DNA of 64,000 nt, from positions 8,122,001 through 8,186,000 of the forward strand of contig JAKZAP010000018.1 of NCBI GenBank assembly GCA_023053575.1, read 5' to 3'. A model generated the notes under the pieces. It was not told the origin of the DNA, searched no databases, and saw only the letters and a list, made by a program, of their open reading frames with translations. This document shows, piece after piece, positions 54,201 to 61,229 of this stretch (positions are counted from its first letter, which is position 1; each line of letters opens with the position of its first letter). This DNA comes from Branchinecta lynchi (Eukaryota > Arthropoda > Branchiopoda > Anostraca > Branchinectidae). Made by a program: the position numbers and the translations under genes.

Positions 54201-56251
54201 AAAGTATGAATGAATAGAAAATGCGATAACGAAAGTGCGAACGGATATAACGTGCATGTACGGATAGTGAAATATGCCTATTCTACTGGCCATGTTGGCA
54301 TAATCATCGTAAAACTAGCGTTTGCTGAAGCGTCAACCTGGGCGGATTTGGTTCCAGAAAATCGGAAGTTATTGCCTGCGGTTATTGGTAACCACGTCCA
54401 AAAAACATTCCGGTTTGTATCTCTTGCAACAAGGATAAGCCTCGTTAACTCTTGGCCGACGGTCTGGTCATTTGTAGACGAGGTCATTTTAGTTGCTAGG
54501 GAGCCTGTCCAGAAAATAAGACCAAGGTCGATCAGCTTTCGATAAGGCGCATCACTGCATCCTTCTTCGGGAATGCTCGGCTTCCATTGCACTTTTCGAT
54601 ACTACTGAACCAGGGCGCTGACATCGCGCACATTCATTACATCCCTCTGGGATTCAAGTTGTCCGTATCCAATGCTTTTGTGTACTTTTGATGCTGATAG
54701 GACATTTCGACGGAATGCTTTCTTTCTGAAGCAGAGCTTCGACGCAAGATATTTGAAAACTGTGCATGACGTGGTCCAGAGTGGAAAAGCCGTGTAAAAG
54801 AAAAGGTGTTATATGACACAGAAGACAGGCCTAATGCCTACCTTTCTGCAAAAAAAAAAACACACTGAATGTTGAAGCTTGATTTTAGCTTGCTTTTATT
54901 TCTCACGAACTTGCCGGCGTTTTGGCAAATTGGATTTCTTAGTTTAAAGTTCCGTAGGATAGTTAGGGACAGTGTAAGTGTAAAAGGACTGTGTAAAAGG
55001 ACTCAATAAGTACGAGGCGTCCTTTTTATATCTTAATTACTGCAGCAAAAACTTGGAGTTTCCAATCAGGCAATACGAGTCCTTTAAACGTCGATATATA
55101 CATACGTCCAAACAGCTCTGGTCTAAACTACCGTTCCATATCTTGGAAACGGTGGAACTAAGTCTTGAAGGTCGCAGTACGTTTCGAATCGAAGAGGAGA
55201 GTTTATCGAATGTTTTCTTGGACGTGATGCTTTCCGGTTGTTGTTTTCGTTCTGTCCAAGATATGATGAGTCGCTTCCAGAGCTCGGAGAAGAGTTCATT
55301 AGTAAACTGTCCGACGTATTTGAATGTGAGGAGGGGGTTGACTTTCGTCGTCCTACTTGCATTTGTCGGCGAGGCAACGTGTGAGCTGCGTAGTTTTTAG
55401 ATCCCAAACGAAAGTGTGGGGTACTTATAGCATCGTCAATCTTCTCATCCTTCTGTATGTCCGTCCGTGGAAGTCCCCACGATAATTCCCATAGAGATTG
55501 GTATGTTTTGTTGACAGCTGATGAACTCTTCAGGCCAAAAATGAGGCCGAGTTCGTAGGTGGCCTTTTGACTTCAGTATTTAGGGGTGGACTCGGGCCTA
55601 GAAGTTTAGGAGCGGAGAAAATTCTAAGGTACACGGGTTGGGAGGTTGACAAAATGACATGGTGGGATAACTCTGAAATCTTTGCTGTGTCTGTCTGTCT
55701 GGAGTCACGATAACTTCGGAACGAATTTTGAACAGTTGGAACGAAAGATGGTTCATGTCCATGGACTGGCCGTGTATCCAACATAAGCGGTATCCAACAT
55801 CACTCAGTGGGGATTACACCATGCTGTCTGTGTCTTAGATATATAGATAGAAAGTTTATTGTACAAATCGAGTATCGTGGTTATAAACCAAATTTACGAT
55901 TATTGTCAAACAAACAGAAAAAATTACAACATATGTATCTAATAGTAGTACGCTTAAGAGAATTCAAGCTTCGTTAAAATATTTCACGAACTCGGGAATA
56001 AAACTTTTTGCATACCTAGCATGCTTTGCATACAGTGTGTTAGCGTGTTTATTTTTAATATCGCATTTCAGGGTCCCGTCGATTTGGGGGAAGAGTACAC
56101 CTGTGCCTTAGGCATTGTCGTCGTATATTCGGTAACCGACCGGATATCATTCGGCTTTGCTCAGAGGACCCTACAGAAGCTGCGGCAGCATGACATGAGC
56201 AAAGCAGTTTTACTACTCGGGAATAAATTGGATCTCAACCACCTCCGAGAG
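30125..56251 (+). CDS. RERG/RasL-like small GTPase with degenerate switch motifs, four exons, 3' end missing
   Basis: Exons 30125-30233, 33348-33404, 50530-50606 and 56072-56251 join to exactly 141 open codons. The order is P-loop GSPGCGKS (residues 29-36), ALVVRYLTKRF and EY, then YRH, VDLSNAE at the G3 position, VVVYSVTDRISF, and the G4 motif LLLGNKLDL. Spacing from G3 to VVVY equals that of human RERG. Three key positions differ. The position equivalent to Ras G12 is Pro. The switch I Thr35 position is Gly (EYKSGVDFTYRH against EYDPTLESTYRH). DTAGQE has become DLSNAE, so the DxxG glycine and Gln61 are lost. Members of this branch usually lack C-terminal lipidation. The SAK-type G5 exon was not found before 64000. 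It probably binds nucleotide, but normal switching is doubtful. Confidence 0.85.
30395..30505 (+). mobile_element. Short MITE with CCTAGCGAAGAAC ends, copy 2
   Basis: CCTAGCGAAGAACCAGAAAC at the left and GTTTCTTGTTCTCCCTAGG at the right form the best-preserved inverted ends of the three copies. It lies in intron 1 of the Ras-like gene. Confidence 0.65.
30510..31125. other. Ras-like intron 1 stretch, nothing recognised
   Basis: Short open frames on both strands without family resemblance, and no terminal repeats. Confidence 0.4.
31130..31262. repeat. Minisatellite of AAACGTCCC units
   Basis: Seven or more degenerate units of roughly 15-20 bp, each with AAACGTCCC or AAGACGTCCC. A single GGACGTTTCGC phrase recurs inverted at about 31703. 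Confidence 0.75.
31263..32204. other. Ras-like intron 1 stretch, nothing recognised
   Basis: AT-rich, then a 31735-32025 segment open on both strands without recognisable product. A fragment resembling the palindromic family (GGCTAGGGTCCTCGTCAGG) occurs at about 32122-32140. Confidence 0.4.
32205..32580. mobile_element. Fold-back element related to the GATCGACTAAAA family
   Basis: GGAAAGATGCACCAGAACTC at the left pairs with GAGTTCTGGCGCATCTTTCC at the right. Inside, AGTACTAAAACGAAGAAA-type and TTCGTTTTAG phrases alternate in both orientations. A clean GGGATCGAC terminus and a target duplication are not seen. Confidence 0.65.
32583..32995 (-). pseudogene. Retroposon 3' end with TTTA tail, minus strand
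   Basis: On the minus strand an open frame with KPGKHTKTRRGKLFKFEIS and HNLYPFLNK ends at 32744. A non-coding stretch follows, then an AAAT microsatellite (TTTA on the plus strand, 32585-32604). The tail layout fits a LINE 3' end; the peptide is not securely assigned. Confidence 0.5.
33348..33404 (+). CDS. Ras-like exon 2: switch I region
   Basis: Acceptor TTTTTCCAG, donor GTAG|GTAAGT. It encodes ALVVRYLTKRFIVEYKSGV, nearly identical to the SALVVRFLTKRFIWEY segment of RERG, but with SG where RERG has PT. Both splice phases match exons 1 and 3. Confidence 0.88.
   Translation, partial: HSLFATLPNGSLLSTNRE
33405..33829. other. Intron 2 start, no element recognised
   Basis: It includes an 11-base C run at about 33756-33768. 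No coding signal beyond a short minus-strand frame at 33361-33588. Confidence 0.4.
33830..34230 (-). mobile_element. Family B fragment (137-bp-unit family)
   Basis: TCCGGCCAAAACCG, GAAGTTGATTAGAGGTAAAG and the terminus GGGATCCCGTCGAAACCTTT match 51841-53140 in the same orientation. About two units survive. Confidence 0.7.
34423..36096. mobile_element. 1.67-kb element with perfect 14-bp terminal repeats
   Basis: AGGGGCGTCCCGAG (34423-34436) and its exact complement CTCGGGACGCCCCT (36083-36096) bound the element. AGC lies on both outer sides (34420-34422 and 36097-36099), or TAGCA if the first A is counted as target. A G run near the left end, TGCCGCAGGCGA phrases, and a long right half of degenerate ACCGAATTCGGT-type repeats form the interior. 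No transposase frame. A partial inverted copy is at 690-1345. Confidence 0.8.
36238..36425 (+). repeat. Imperfect direct duplication of about 120 bp
   Basis: GAGCCCCAAATTCGCCAGCG at about 36247 and GAGCCCAAATTTGCCGGCG at about 36363 begin two similar segments, each continuing with GAAGATCGGT and GGAACCGCTC-like phrases. Confidence 0.6.
36809..37032. mobile_element. Palindromic ACGTCAGCTG element, full copy, perfect 13-bp flanking duplication
   Basis: The head ATATTCCTTCAGCCCAAGCT is followed by GATGGTGGAAAACGG and a hairpin whose arms carry ACGTCAGCTGAATTTTATTG and GAGCTATATTTCGGCCCTTC. The right arm ends CCACCATCAAATA. TTATAGGGCATAA stands immediately before (36796-36808) and after (37033-37045). 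No ORF. Confidence 0.85.
37050..37240 (-). mobile_element. Poly-C/CAGGCCCGTATC repeat, copy 1
   Basis: Runs of C, TCTGATCTATGTCTTTTTGT, TTTTGTCCGACCCGCAG and the end GATACGGGCCTG. It is present inverted at 38405-38525. The ends resemble short TIRs but are incomplete. Confidence 0.55.
37430..37690 (+). CDS. Unidentified open frame after a CGACAG acceptor-like site
   Basis: About 87 codons: FVITPLNQVTEVFLPDHLGI, RTGQTFREILEKSRLREVL, CQQCVFVRHPDELGLEHRSE and ADIWLSIRHNSLSCLDS. The composition is convincingly protein-like. It lies in the large Ras-like intron, and no fixed domain is recognised. The right end runs into a G tract that belongs to a repeat. It could be an exon of another gene or an element gene fragment. 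Confidence 0.35.
37691..38400. other. Intron 2 stretch with a G-tract repeat fragment
   Basis: G and C runs at 37681, 37846 and 37988, with an element end GGCGCCTCTGATC at about 37871-37883. No gene is seen. Confidence 0.4.
38405..38525 (+). mobile_element. Poly-G/CAGGCCCGTATC repeat, copy 2
   Basis: Starts CAGGCCCGTATCCATGAATT, then a G run and GCCTGCGGGTCGGACAAAAA and GACATAGATCAGAGG. Inverted relative to 37050-37240. Confidence 0.55.
38757..39543 (+). mobile_element. TATGGCACTTG hairpin-ended element, complete short copy
   Basis: 5' end ACAAGAGCTACGAGCTCATA with TATGGCACTTG behind it. Two about 240-bp internal units (GGTCATGTCAATGATGTATC, CACCAAATTTCATCTCGATC) precede the 3' part with GACCGACGGACGGACAG and the stem-loop TATGGCACTTG, spacer, CAAGTGCCATA. 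There is no obvious target duplication, as expected for Helitron-like insertion. Non-coding. Confidence 0.82.
39560..39880 (+). mobile_element. Internal module of the TATGGCACTTG family
   Basis: GTAAGCAAAACCCTTGAGAC, TGATCACGGGCCCTTG and AGATGCGCGCTTTAAAGG match the 5' module of 44580-46656 and 23565-24087. The ends are missing. Confidence 0.6.
39994..42275 (+). mobile_element. TATGGCACTTG hairpin-ended element, complete 2.3-kb copy
   Basis: Begins AAAAAGAGCTACGAGCTCAT and ends with the stem-loop TATGGCACTTGAG, spacer, CTCAAGTGCCATA (42242-42272). The interior is an array of degenerate units with CAAGTTTCAT, GATCCCTCCACTC, GATCACCCGTTC and long C runs, each about 100-240 bp. Frames of 60-134 codons in it are low-complexity by-products. 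Confidence 0.85.
42276..42715. other. Intron 2 stretch, nothing recognised
   Basis: Contains a short direct duplication GATCGGTCAAAG near 42343-42370. No gene. Confidence 0.4.
42720..43165 (-). repeat. Dispersed repeat of the TEVG family, longest copy
   Basis: Minus-strand frame 42720-42917 reads EGVRIYRTKLGSPGLEIYG and VIMEVGCVIVIGKTGPL. The flanking sequence matches 5070-5385 (inverted) and 10215-10352. It may carry the least damaged version of an unidentified element protein. Confidence 0.5.
43166..44575. other. Intron 2 AT-rich stretch without recognised features
   Basis: No terminal repeats or coding regions identified. Confidence 0.45.
44580..46656 (+). mobile_element. TATGGCACTTG hairpin-ended element, complete copy interrupted by an assembly gap
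   Basis: Starts AACAAGAGCTGTCAGCTCAT and ends with the TATGGCACTTG stem-loop (about 46620-46652). The first 200 bp carry the 5' module (AAGCAAAACCCTTGAGGC). Then follow repeated CAAGTTTCACTCCGATCCCT, GATCACCCGTTCCAAAGTTA and TGCCTGCCAAGTTTCAT units with C runs of 12 or more. The gap at 46424-46523 lies near the end. Confidence 0.83.
46424..46523. other. Assembly gap (100 N)
   Basis: Exactly 100 N. The 31 bases directly before it (46393-46423) and directly after it (46524-46554) are identical, which hints at a collapsed or overlapping repeat. Confidence 0.99.
46830..47060 (+). mobile_element. LINE 3' tail
   Basis: CCCCTCCTCTCCCTGTGTC and CATGTTCCCCTCTTCTAGCT to ATTAAAGTTGTTGATTGATT resemble 26720-26945, the 3' end of the LINE fragment there. 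No coding part remains. Confidence 0.6.
47391..48932 (+). mobile_element. Family B element with 137-bp tandem units, complete copy
   Basis: Bounded by AGACCAAAGGTTTCGATGGG plus ATCCCAAAAA and by TTTTGGGATCCCAAAAA. The core has about eight units. The four most regular (starting near 48047, 48184, 48321 and 48458) are exactly 137 bp apart, each with GGCCGGATTCCGG, TACTTGTCCGTCGAGAAAAT, TTTTCACCATCGTCTTCAGC and ATCGAACATCTAATCAACTT. A GACGGACGGACAGACGGACA microsatellite precedes the right end. No protein is encoded. Confidence 0.85.
48936..49290 (+). pseudogene. LINE ORF2 C-terminus, zinc-knuckle-like, and 3' tail
   Basis: Frames read LITDNYRCPIYLVGEDTVTN and LLGQCQEYPLP, then DNVIKTVVDYVSENLNRR-stop. 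The pattern CPxCxxxEDTxxHLLxxC is common at LINE ORF2 ends; here the second Cys is Tyr and the His is Asn. The tail is GGCTAAATAAACACTATTC followed by TATTC repeats. Confidence 0.7.
49231..49395 (+). repeat. 84-bp tandem duplication spanning a LINE tail and its flank
   Basis: AATCTGTGTATGGCCCATTG through the TATTC repeat to CACGAAGATGCGCGGTTTC occurs twice head to tail (49231-49314 and 49315-49395). The second copy has one fewer pentamer. The non-LINE flank is included, so the duplication came after insertion. Confidence 0.9.
49400..50290. other. Intron 2 stretch, short inverted repeats only
   Basis: TAATGCGTAACAGATG near 49399 and CATTATCTGTTGAACAG near 49650 suggest a small fold-back element of about 260 bp (AGATAATGCGTAACA and its inverse). 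No gene. Confidence 0.45.
50302..50322 (+). repeat. 21-G homopolymer tract
   Basis: An uninterrupted G run in a GGGGGCGTCGCAAATG context similar to other poly-G element ends in the window. Quadruplex-prone and error-prone for sequencing. Confidence 0.95.
50530..50606 (+). CDS. Ras-like exon 3: G3 region
   Basis: Acceptor ATTCCAG, donor GAG|GTAAGT. It encodes DFTYRHVIMQHCTAYELEIV and DLSNAE. YRH and the LEIVD strand align with STYRHQ and MEILD of RERG. The DTAGQE box is replaced by DLSNAE with no length change. The intron before it is 17.1 kb. Confidence 0.85.
50875..51780. repeat. Fold-back array of GATCGACTAAAAAGAGGCAC units
   Basis: An inverted left part (50870-50975) and right part (51661-51778) flank about four direct units of roughly 130-140 bp. 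Each unit has GGGATCGACTAAAAAGAGGC, CACGGCACGACATAGTG, CTTTCAGGCTTCAGAG and AACGTGCCTTCTTTT. The terminus matches that of the MULE-like element at 56433-56964. The 162-codon frame in it is an artefact of the repeats. Confidence 0.8.
51841..53140 (-). mobile_element. Family B element, minus orientation
   Basis: Inverted relative to 47391-48932. It starts TTATCCCAAAACGTAAGTAG with the GTCCGTCCGTCTGTCCGTCC microsatellite and ends GGGATCCCATCGAAACCTTT. About seven 137-bp units lie between. The pair 47391-48932 and 51841-53140 encloses 2.9 kb as a large inverted repeat around exon 3 of the Ras-like gene. Confidence 0.85.
53439..53702 (+). mobile_element. MITE with AGAGGCGT ends, copy 2, 6-bp target duplication
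   Basis: Starts CTAGAGGCGTTACTAGCC and ends GGGACGCCCCTGG, with TTGCGT on both sides (53433-53438 and 53703-53708). The interior has several AACGACTGTTTTC phrases and a C run before CATACGGG. It matches 29762-29994. Confidence 0.7.
53710..55040. other. Intron 3 stretch with unidentified open frames
   Basis: At 54210-54592 both strands are open (plus-strand VSLATRISLVNSWPTVW; minus-strand IFWTGSLATKMTSSTND). I recognise neither and cannot choose a strand. No repeat ends found. Confidence 0.35.
55050..55160 (+). pseudogene. LINE ORF2 C-terminal remnant
   Basis: EFPIRQYESFKRRYIHTSKQ and LWSKLPFHI match the RRSF...SxxLWNxLP pattern near the end of LINE polymerases. The rest of the frame to 55397 is open but unassigned. 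Confidence 0.55.
56072..56251 (+). CDS. Ras-like exon 4: beta-4 to G4
   Basis: Acceptor GCATTTCAG, donor GAG|GTAAGG, phase 0 at both ends, 60 codons: GPVDLGEEYTCALGI, VVVYSVTDRISFGFAQRTL, KAVLLLGNKLDLNHLRE. NKLD is the intact guanine-specificity motif, and HLRE matches HSRQ of RERG. The next exon should start with a V-x-x-EEG-like segment; none is convincing before 64000. Confidence 0.92.
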
Positions 56252-56432
56252 GTAAGGCTTATTTTTTAACCTTCTAGCTTACTCTTAAACTACCGGTGGT
56301 AGCTTATAATTTCCACTACTAGGAGTAAGTGTGCGAGGAATGGTTTACGGCATGAAAAAGATCTAGAAAAGACCAATCGACGGTGCTTTAGTACAATAGT
56401 TGCGTTTTTGCAGATACCAGGGTATCTGTTAC

Positions 56433-56964
56433 GGGATCGACTAAAACCAGGAAGGGAAGGACGCGAGAAAAGCAGGAAGGCATACTAAAACCAGGAAGGG
56501 CATACTAAAACGAGGAAGGGCATCCTAAACCAGGAAGGCTGCCGCCAGAATTCGCAGCACCGTTCCCTTCCTCTCTTTAGTATTATTTGAGGGGTCGGCA
56601 ACTTTTCAAATTCAAAGTTCACCATCCCTTCCTGGTTTTAGTATCATGACATGGGTAGACATTAAGTTCAGTGAGGGGTTGGCAACTATTCAAACTGTAA
56701 TTCACCTTTTCATTTCTCGTTCTGACGGTAGGCGACTAACCAGGAAGGGCATACTAAAACGAGGAAGGGATTGTGAACTTCGAATTTGAAAAGTTGCCGA
56801 CCCTCAAATAATACTAAATAGAGTAAGGGAGAGGTGCGTCAAATCCTGGCGACAGCCTTCCTCGTTTTAGAATTCCCTTCCTCGTTTTAGTATGCCCTTC
56901 CTGGTTTCAGTATGCCTTCCTGCTTTTCTCGCGTTCCCTTCCCTTCCTGGTTTTAGTCGATCCC
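56433..56964. mobile_element. Fold-back (MULE-like) element with 9-bp target duplication
   Basis: Starts GGGATCGACTAAAACCAGGA and ends TCCTGGTTTTAGTCGATCCC. The two halves are a nearly complete inverted repeat of roughly 250 bp per arm (AAAGCAGGAAGGCATACT, AACGAGGAAGGG, AACTTTTCAAATTCAAAGTT and their inverses). ATCTGTTAC stands directly outside both ends (56424-56432 and 56965-56973). Long terminal repeats plus a 9-bp duplication are typical of Mutator-like elements; no transposase is present. Confidence 0.88.
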
Positions 56965-57090
56965 ATCTGTTACCACGGTGACTGGATCTGCAATTAGTCT
57001 TTTTTGCAGTAATCTTGGTATCTGATATACGGTTGCTCTGCAAAAACGACCATTGCCTAAATTGCGCTTTTGTAGTCATCCTAAAAGAAA

Positions 57091-58300
57091 AAGACCAAAG
57101 GTGTCGATGGGATCCCCAAAACCTAAGATTTGATCCAGACAGTTGGGTCTTGTCTTCGCAAGATCCAGTCTTCGCCAGGCTAATCATCAGAGAAAACCAA
57201 GTTCAGATATTCTATCTATCTATCTATCGATACCTCTATAAGCCATATCTATTTTAACGATACGGACCAAAACTTCCTGCTTTACTTCTGCCAAATTTGC
57301 AGTTCCGCCCGAATTCGAGCGAACTACTAGTCCAGCAACAAAAGAAAATTCAGAAACCAATCTAGCGTCTCTCCTTATCCCTATAAAGAAACATCTAATC
57401 AACTTCAAATAAAACTTTGACTTAAAAAAAAATGCGGGTACAACCGGATTCCGGACTAATTATTTGTCCAGGTAAAACATGATTTTCATATATGGACACA
57501 GCGGCTCTTCTTACCCCCAAATCTATCATCTAATCAACTTCAGATAAAACTTTTGCTTTTAACATATTTTCCGGTTTTGGCCGAATTCCAGGCGAACTAG
57601 TTGTCCGGCGAGAAAATGGTTTTCACCATGGTGTTCAACATGTCTCCTTACCGCTAACTCAAACATTTAATCAACTTCAAATTAAATTTTTTCTTCTAAC
57701 CAACTTTCCGGTTTTGCCGGATTCCAGACGAACTACTTGTCCAGCGAGAAAATAGTTTTCACTTTCGTGTTCACCATGTCTTCTTACCCCTTAATCAAAC
57801 ATTAAATCAACTTCAAATGAAACTTCTACTTTTAACAAACTTTCCGGTTTTTGCCGGATTCCGGACGAACTACTTGTCCGGCGAGAAAATGATTTTCACC
57901 ATCATGTCTAGCATGACTTCTTACTCCTAAATCAAACATTTAATCAACTTCAATTGAAACTTTTACTTTTAACAAACTTTCCGGTTTTTGCCGGATTCCG
58001 GACGAACTACTTGTCAGGCGAGAAAATTATTTTCACCATCGTGCTCAGCATGTCTTCTTACCCCGTAAAATATGTTGTTTGTCCCTTAATTTGAACCCCC
58101 ACCCCCGAATATAGGGCTACAGTGCCCATTTACGAACTCGACCTTACTCTTGACCCAAAGAATCGTCACACCAACTTTCATCAAAATATCTCATTCCCTT
58201 CGAGAGTTATCGTGCTCACAGACGGACGGACTGACGGACAGACGGACAACTTTTGCGATGTCATAGGTATCCCTCCACTTACGTTTTGGGATCCCAAAAA
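57091..58300 (+). mobile_element. Family B element, third complete copy
   Basis: Begins AAGACCAAAGGTGTCGATGG and ends TTTTGGGATCCCAAAAA, with about six 137-bp-type units and the GACGGACGGACTGACGGACA microsatellite near the right end. A TCTA microsatellite (57211-57226) lies near the left end. Confidence 0.83.
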
Positions 58301-58319
58301 CTGATATTCAGTCACATCA

Positions 58320-59030
58320 CTAAGTGCCAAACTTCTTCCCCACCAATTTGACAAGGACTGATGAAAGGAAAGTGAGATGACTTTTCAGATACCACGAGTG
58401 GTATCTGAATATCAGATATCAAGATAACTGGCCGGATAGCACGATAACTGCAAAAACGCCTTTTGACCCATGGTATATTTGATACCATGATACTTGCAAA
58501 AACGCAACTAAAGAAGCAGTTGTTCACGCCCCAGACAGTGAAGCTTACTTTTTAGACTTACTTTCCACCAAAGCTTATTAACTTACTTTCCACCAAAAGT
58601 GATGGTTGGAAAAGTAACTTAAGAACCAATACCAATAAAACGAACCCCAAACTCTGATCTTCGGACGGATTAATCTGCACATGAAAATGACGAAGATAGA
58701 AAAAATAGATAAGAAAAGATACCAAAATCGATTATAAACAACGGCAAATCCAAATAGATTTAATAGAAGGAGTAAATATTAGTATTGTATTATACATACA
58801 TGAACAGTGTCAGTAGTGTTTTAATTTTTCTCAAACACGTATGTAATGCCCATCATCCTACGACACCCGGTCATTTATATTAGACCTTCCATAATCCTCA
58901 CACAGAAAGTTAGCAGTCGATATGACTTCTTTCTGTTCAAGTTCATGTTCTATTTATTTCAAACTAAATGCAACATGAAGAGACAATTTGGCTGAGAGAA
59001 GGCTCGAGGCCAAATGGCAGACTTTTTCTT
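58320..59030. other. Stretch with small inverted repeats and no gene
   Basis: GATACCACGAGTGGTATC (58389-58406) is a perfect 18-bp palindrome, and phrases CTGCAAAAACGCC and TTGCAAAAACGCAACT recall the sequence flanking the element at 56433. No exon is convincing. Confidence 0.45.
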
Positions 59031-59057
59031 CTACTACAAACTATATAAGAACTTCAT

Positions 59058-59131
59058 CCAATTTCCAGATTCAAACGACCAAGGTGAGTTGGGATTAATT
59101 TCCAGATTCAAACGACCAAGGTGAGTTGGGA
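59058..59131 (+). repeat. 37-bp tandem duplication containing splice-site-like motifs
   Basis: TTTCCAGATTCAAACGACCA plus AGGTGAGTTGGGATTAA occurs twice head to tail without mismatch. Each unit carries an acceptor-like TTTCCAG and a donor-like AAG|GTGAGT. Confidence 0.9.
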
Positions 59132-59404
59132 TTAACTGTAGTTAACATACCTCCATCTCGGTTCTACCATTTAAAAAATCAACCTCGCTTGAGCTCGGTA
59201 GATGACCGTCTCATTGCTATTTCCTGAAAGCAGATGATCGAGCGTCTGGTTGACTGTATTTTAGTATCGTTGATTCACGGATATATTGTGCTTTGGGGCA
59301 AAAAGAATTATTTAGTCAGCTGATATTCTATTTTGCGATATTTTTACCCTCCTTAGACCGAATCTAAAACTACTGACTTCCTATTAATAATTATGTATGA
59401 CAGT

Positions 59405-59690
59405 GCATAACGGAAACGTCACTGAATTATTATAGAGCTATATTTCGGCCCTTCTTGGCAAGGGACCTCGTCAGGCTTAAAGGCGCTCAAACTGGAAAAT
59501 AAACTTATGGAAACACTAAAAGGTTTCTAAAAGGTTTTTCCACAAGTTCATTTTTAAGCTTCAGCGACTTTGAGTCTAAAGAGGACACCTGACAAGAAGG
59601 GCCGAAATAGCTCTAATATAATTCAGTTGACGTATCCGTTTTGCACTGTCAAATATGATTCGCAGTCAGCTTGGGCTGAAGGAATATCTA
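59405..59690. mobile_element. Palindromic ACGTCAGCTG element, inverted full copy
   Basis: The left arm begins GACAGTGCATAACGGAAACG, and the right arm ends TTGCACTGTCAAATATG followed by the asymmetric head GCAGTCAGCTTGGGCTGAAG and GAATAT. Orientation is opposite to 36809-37032. A flanking duplication was not identified. Confidence 0.75.
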
Positions 59691-60189
59691 CTACTAATGA
59701 ATACATTTCTGAGACAAGGTTAGCGTAAGCGTATAAAAAAAGAAGTAGTGAAGATATAACAAAACAAGTGAAAAGTAATAAAAGATAAGGGATAGAAATA
59801 CAAAAACAAAATAAACAAGTAAAAAAAAAACGAGTGTTTTCACGCTTCGGAGTTCATCGGCGTCGGACATTGACACTGACAAACGCCAAAGTACACTAGT
59901 CGGCACTCGAGACTCCGACGAAATGAAAACAAAGAAACGGAACAAAAGTAATTAGTTGTTCTAAATCACTTTTTTGTCAAGACTCCGGACTCCGTTTCTA
60001 AACAAACAGACTTTCGCCACCTCCGTTCGTTATTTACTCTCGCAGTACATGTGACTGTTGTGGCGGCAACGTGAACTATTGCCGCCTCAGTTCCTTCGTT
60101 CTTTATCTGAAGAGCAGGATCTATTGATGCCGAGGTCAGACAATACTCTTGATGATACTGTTCGTTCCGATGAAGAGTCGCCGTGTGCC

Positions 60190-60300
60190 TACTTAAGAAC
60201 CACAAACGTCGCTAAGACAAAAGTTGTTGATTGGTTTACATAGGATTTGAGTCAGTTTTAAGGGTTTGTTCGGGTGATATTTCTTGTTCTTCCGTAAGAT
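60190..60300 (+). mobile_element. Short MITE with CCTAGCGAAGAAC-type ends, copy 3
   Basis: CCTACTTAAGAACCACAAAC at the left and TATTTCTTGTTCTTCCGTAA at the right, with the interior AAAGTTGTTGATTGGTTTAC matching copies 1 and 2. Most diverged of the three. Confidence 0.55.
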
Positions 60301-60684
60301 CGCTGGCATATTTCGGAATTCTTCATATAGTGTCGGGCGGTCTCGGACTGGGATTCGTGCCAAGATTTTTGACACCATCGTCAGTTCCATACGGAAAAGT
60401 TGAGATTTTTTGCGGAAAACTCGGTCTATAAATTCTGATCGGACTTAAGAATAGGCGCCTCAACAATCAACTGCCTCATAAGCGCCTGAGTTGAGTTCAA
60501 ATCAGAGGAGAGTCTCTAGTTTTGTCCGAGTAATAAGTAGTTAGCGGTTGCTTTGTTGATGTGTTATTTTTCCTTATTTATTATTTATTTTTTGTTAGAT
60601 TATGGCTTTTTTGGCTGAATTAAATACATCATTCATCATTCATCATCTAGTACAAATGACAGTAGAACTTACAGTATGTCCGTC

Positions 60685-61047
60685 CAGAGCAAACTAACAC
60701 TAGGGAGTAGCGTCAGTACTTAACAAAATTGACACACACTCGAATAGCATGGACATAGCATCACTAGCGATATAGAACGTCCCTACTGAAACTCAATCAG
60801 TCTTTCACTAGCGCTGGCTCTGATAACTTCATATTCTGAACATAGCAAAAAAATGATACAGCCTCCATTGGTTCCTTGGGGTGTGCGGACCTCACCTTTG
60901 CATTACTACAAACTTCTGAACCCGAAAGTTTGTCTCGTTTTAAATGCCGCAAGTGTAGTGGGCGGTGCTATAAGTTATACAAACCGTTTACAAAGCATGG
61001 AAAGCATAGACAAGGGAGGCGCCACTCCTTAGTGTTATTTTGCTCTG
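60685..61047 (+). mobile_element. hAT-type MITE, copy 1, perfect 8-bp target duplication
   Basis: Ends CAGAGCAAACTAACACTAGG and CTTAGTGTTATTTTGCTCTG. TGTCCGTC stands on both sides (60677-60684 and 61048-61055). An 8-bp duplication and CAGAG termini fit the hAT superfamily. It is 363 bp and non-coding. This copy is the unoccupied version of the site used by the nested element in copy 2. Confidence 0.9.
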
Positions 61048-61229
61048 TGTCCGTCCACACCAAGGTATCCGAGATCCTTAGAACATTTGCAAAGTCCTCA
61101 AATTTAAGTATAGTTCACTTTTCTTACTCTGGAATTCCCTATTGGTTTCTCTTACGAAGTTCGCACATGTTGATTTTTCAATTCTCATTTGACGCAAGCC
61201 CCCAAATTTTGGAGGCTTTGACGTAAACA

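Noticed and set aside
58985..59095. Possible C-terminal exon of the Ras-like gene (GQMADFFFYYKLYKN)
   Set aside because: It loosely resembles the EGxxLAxxxxxxFYE segment, but an in-frame TGA precedes it, there is no matching phase-0 acceptor and the alignment needs a frameshift.
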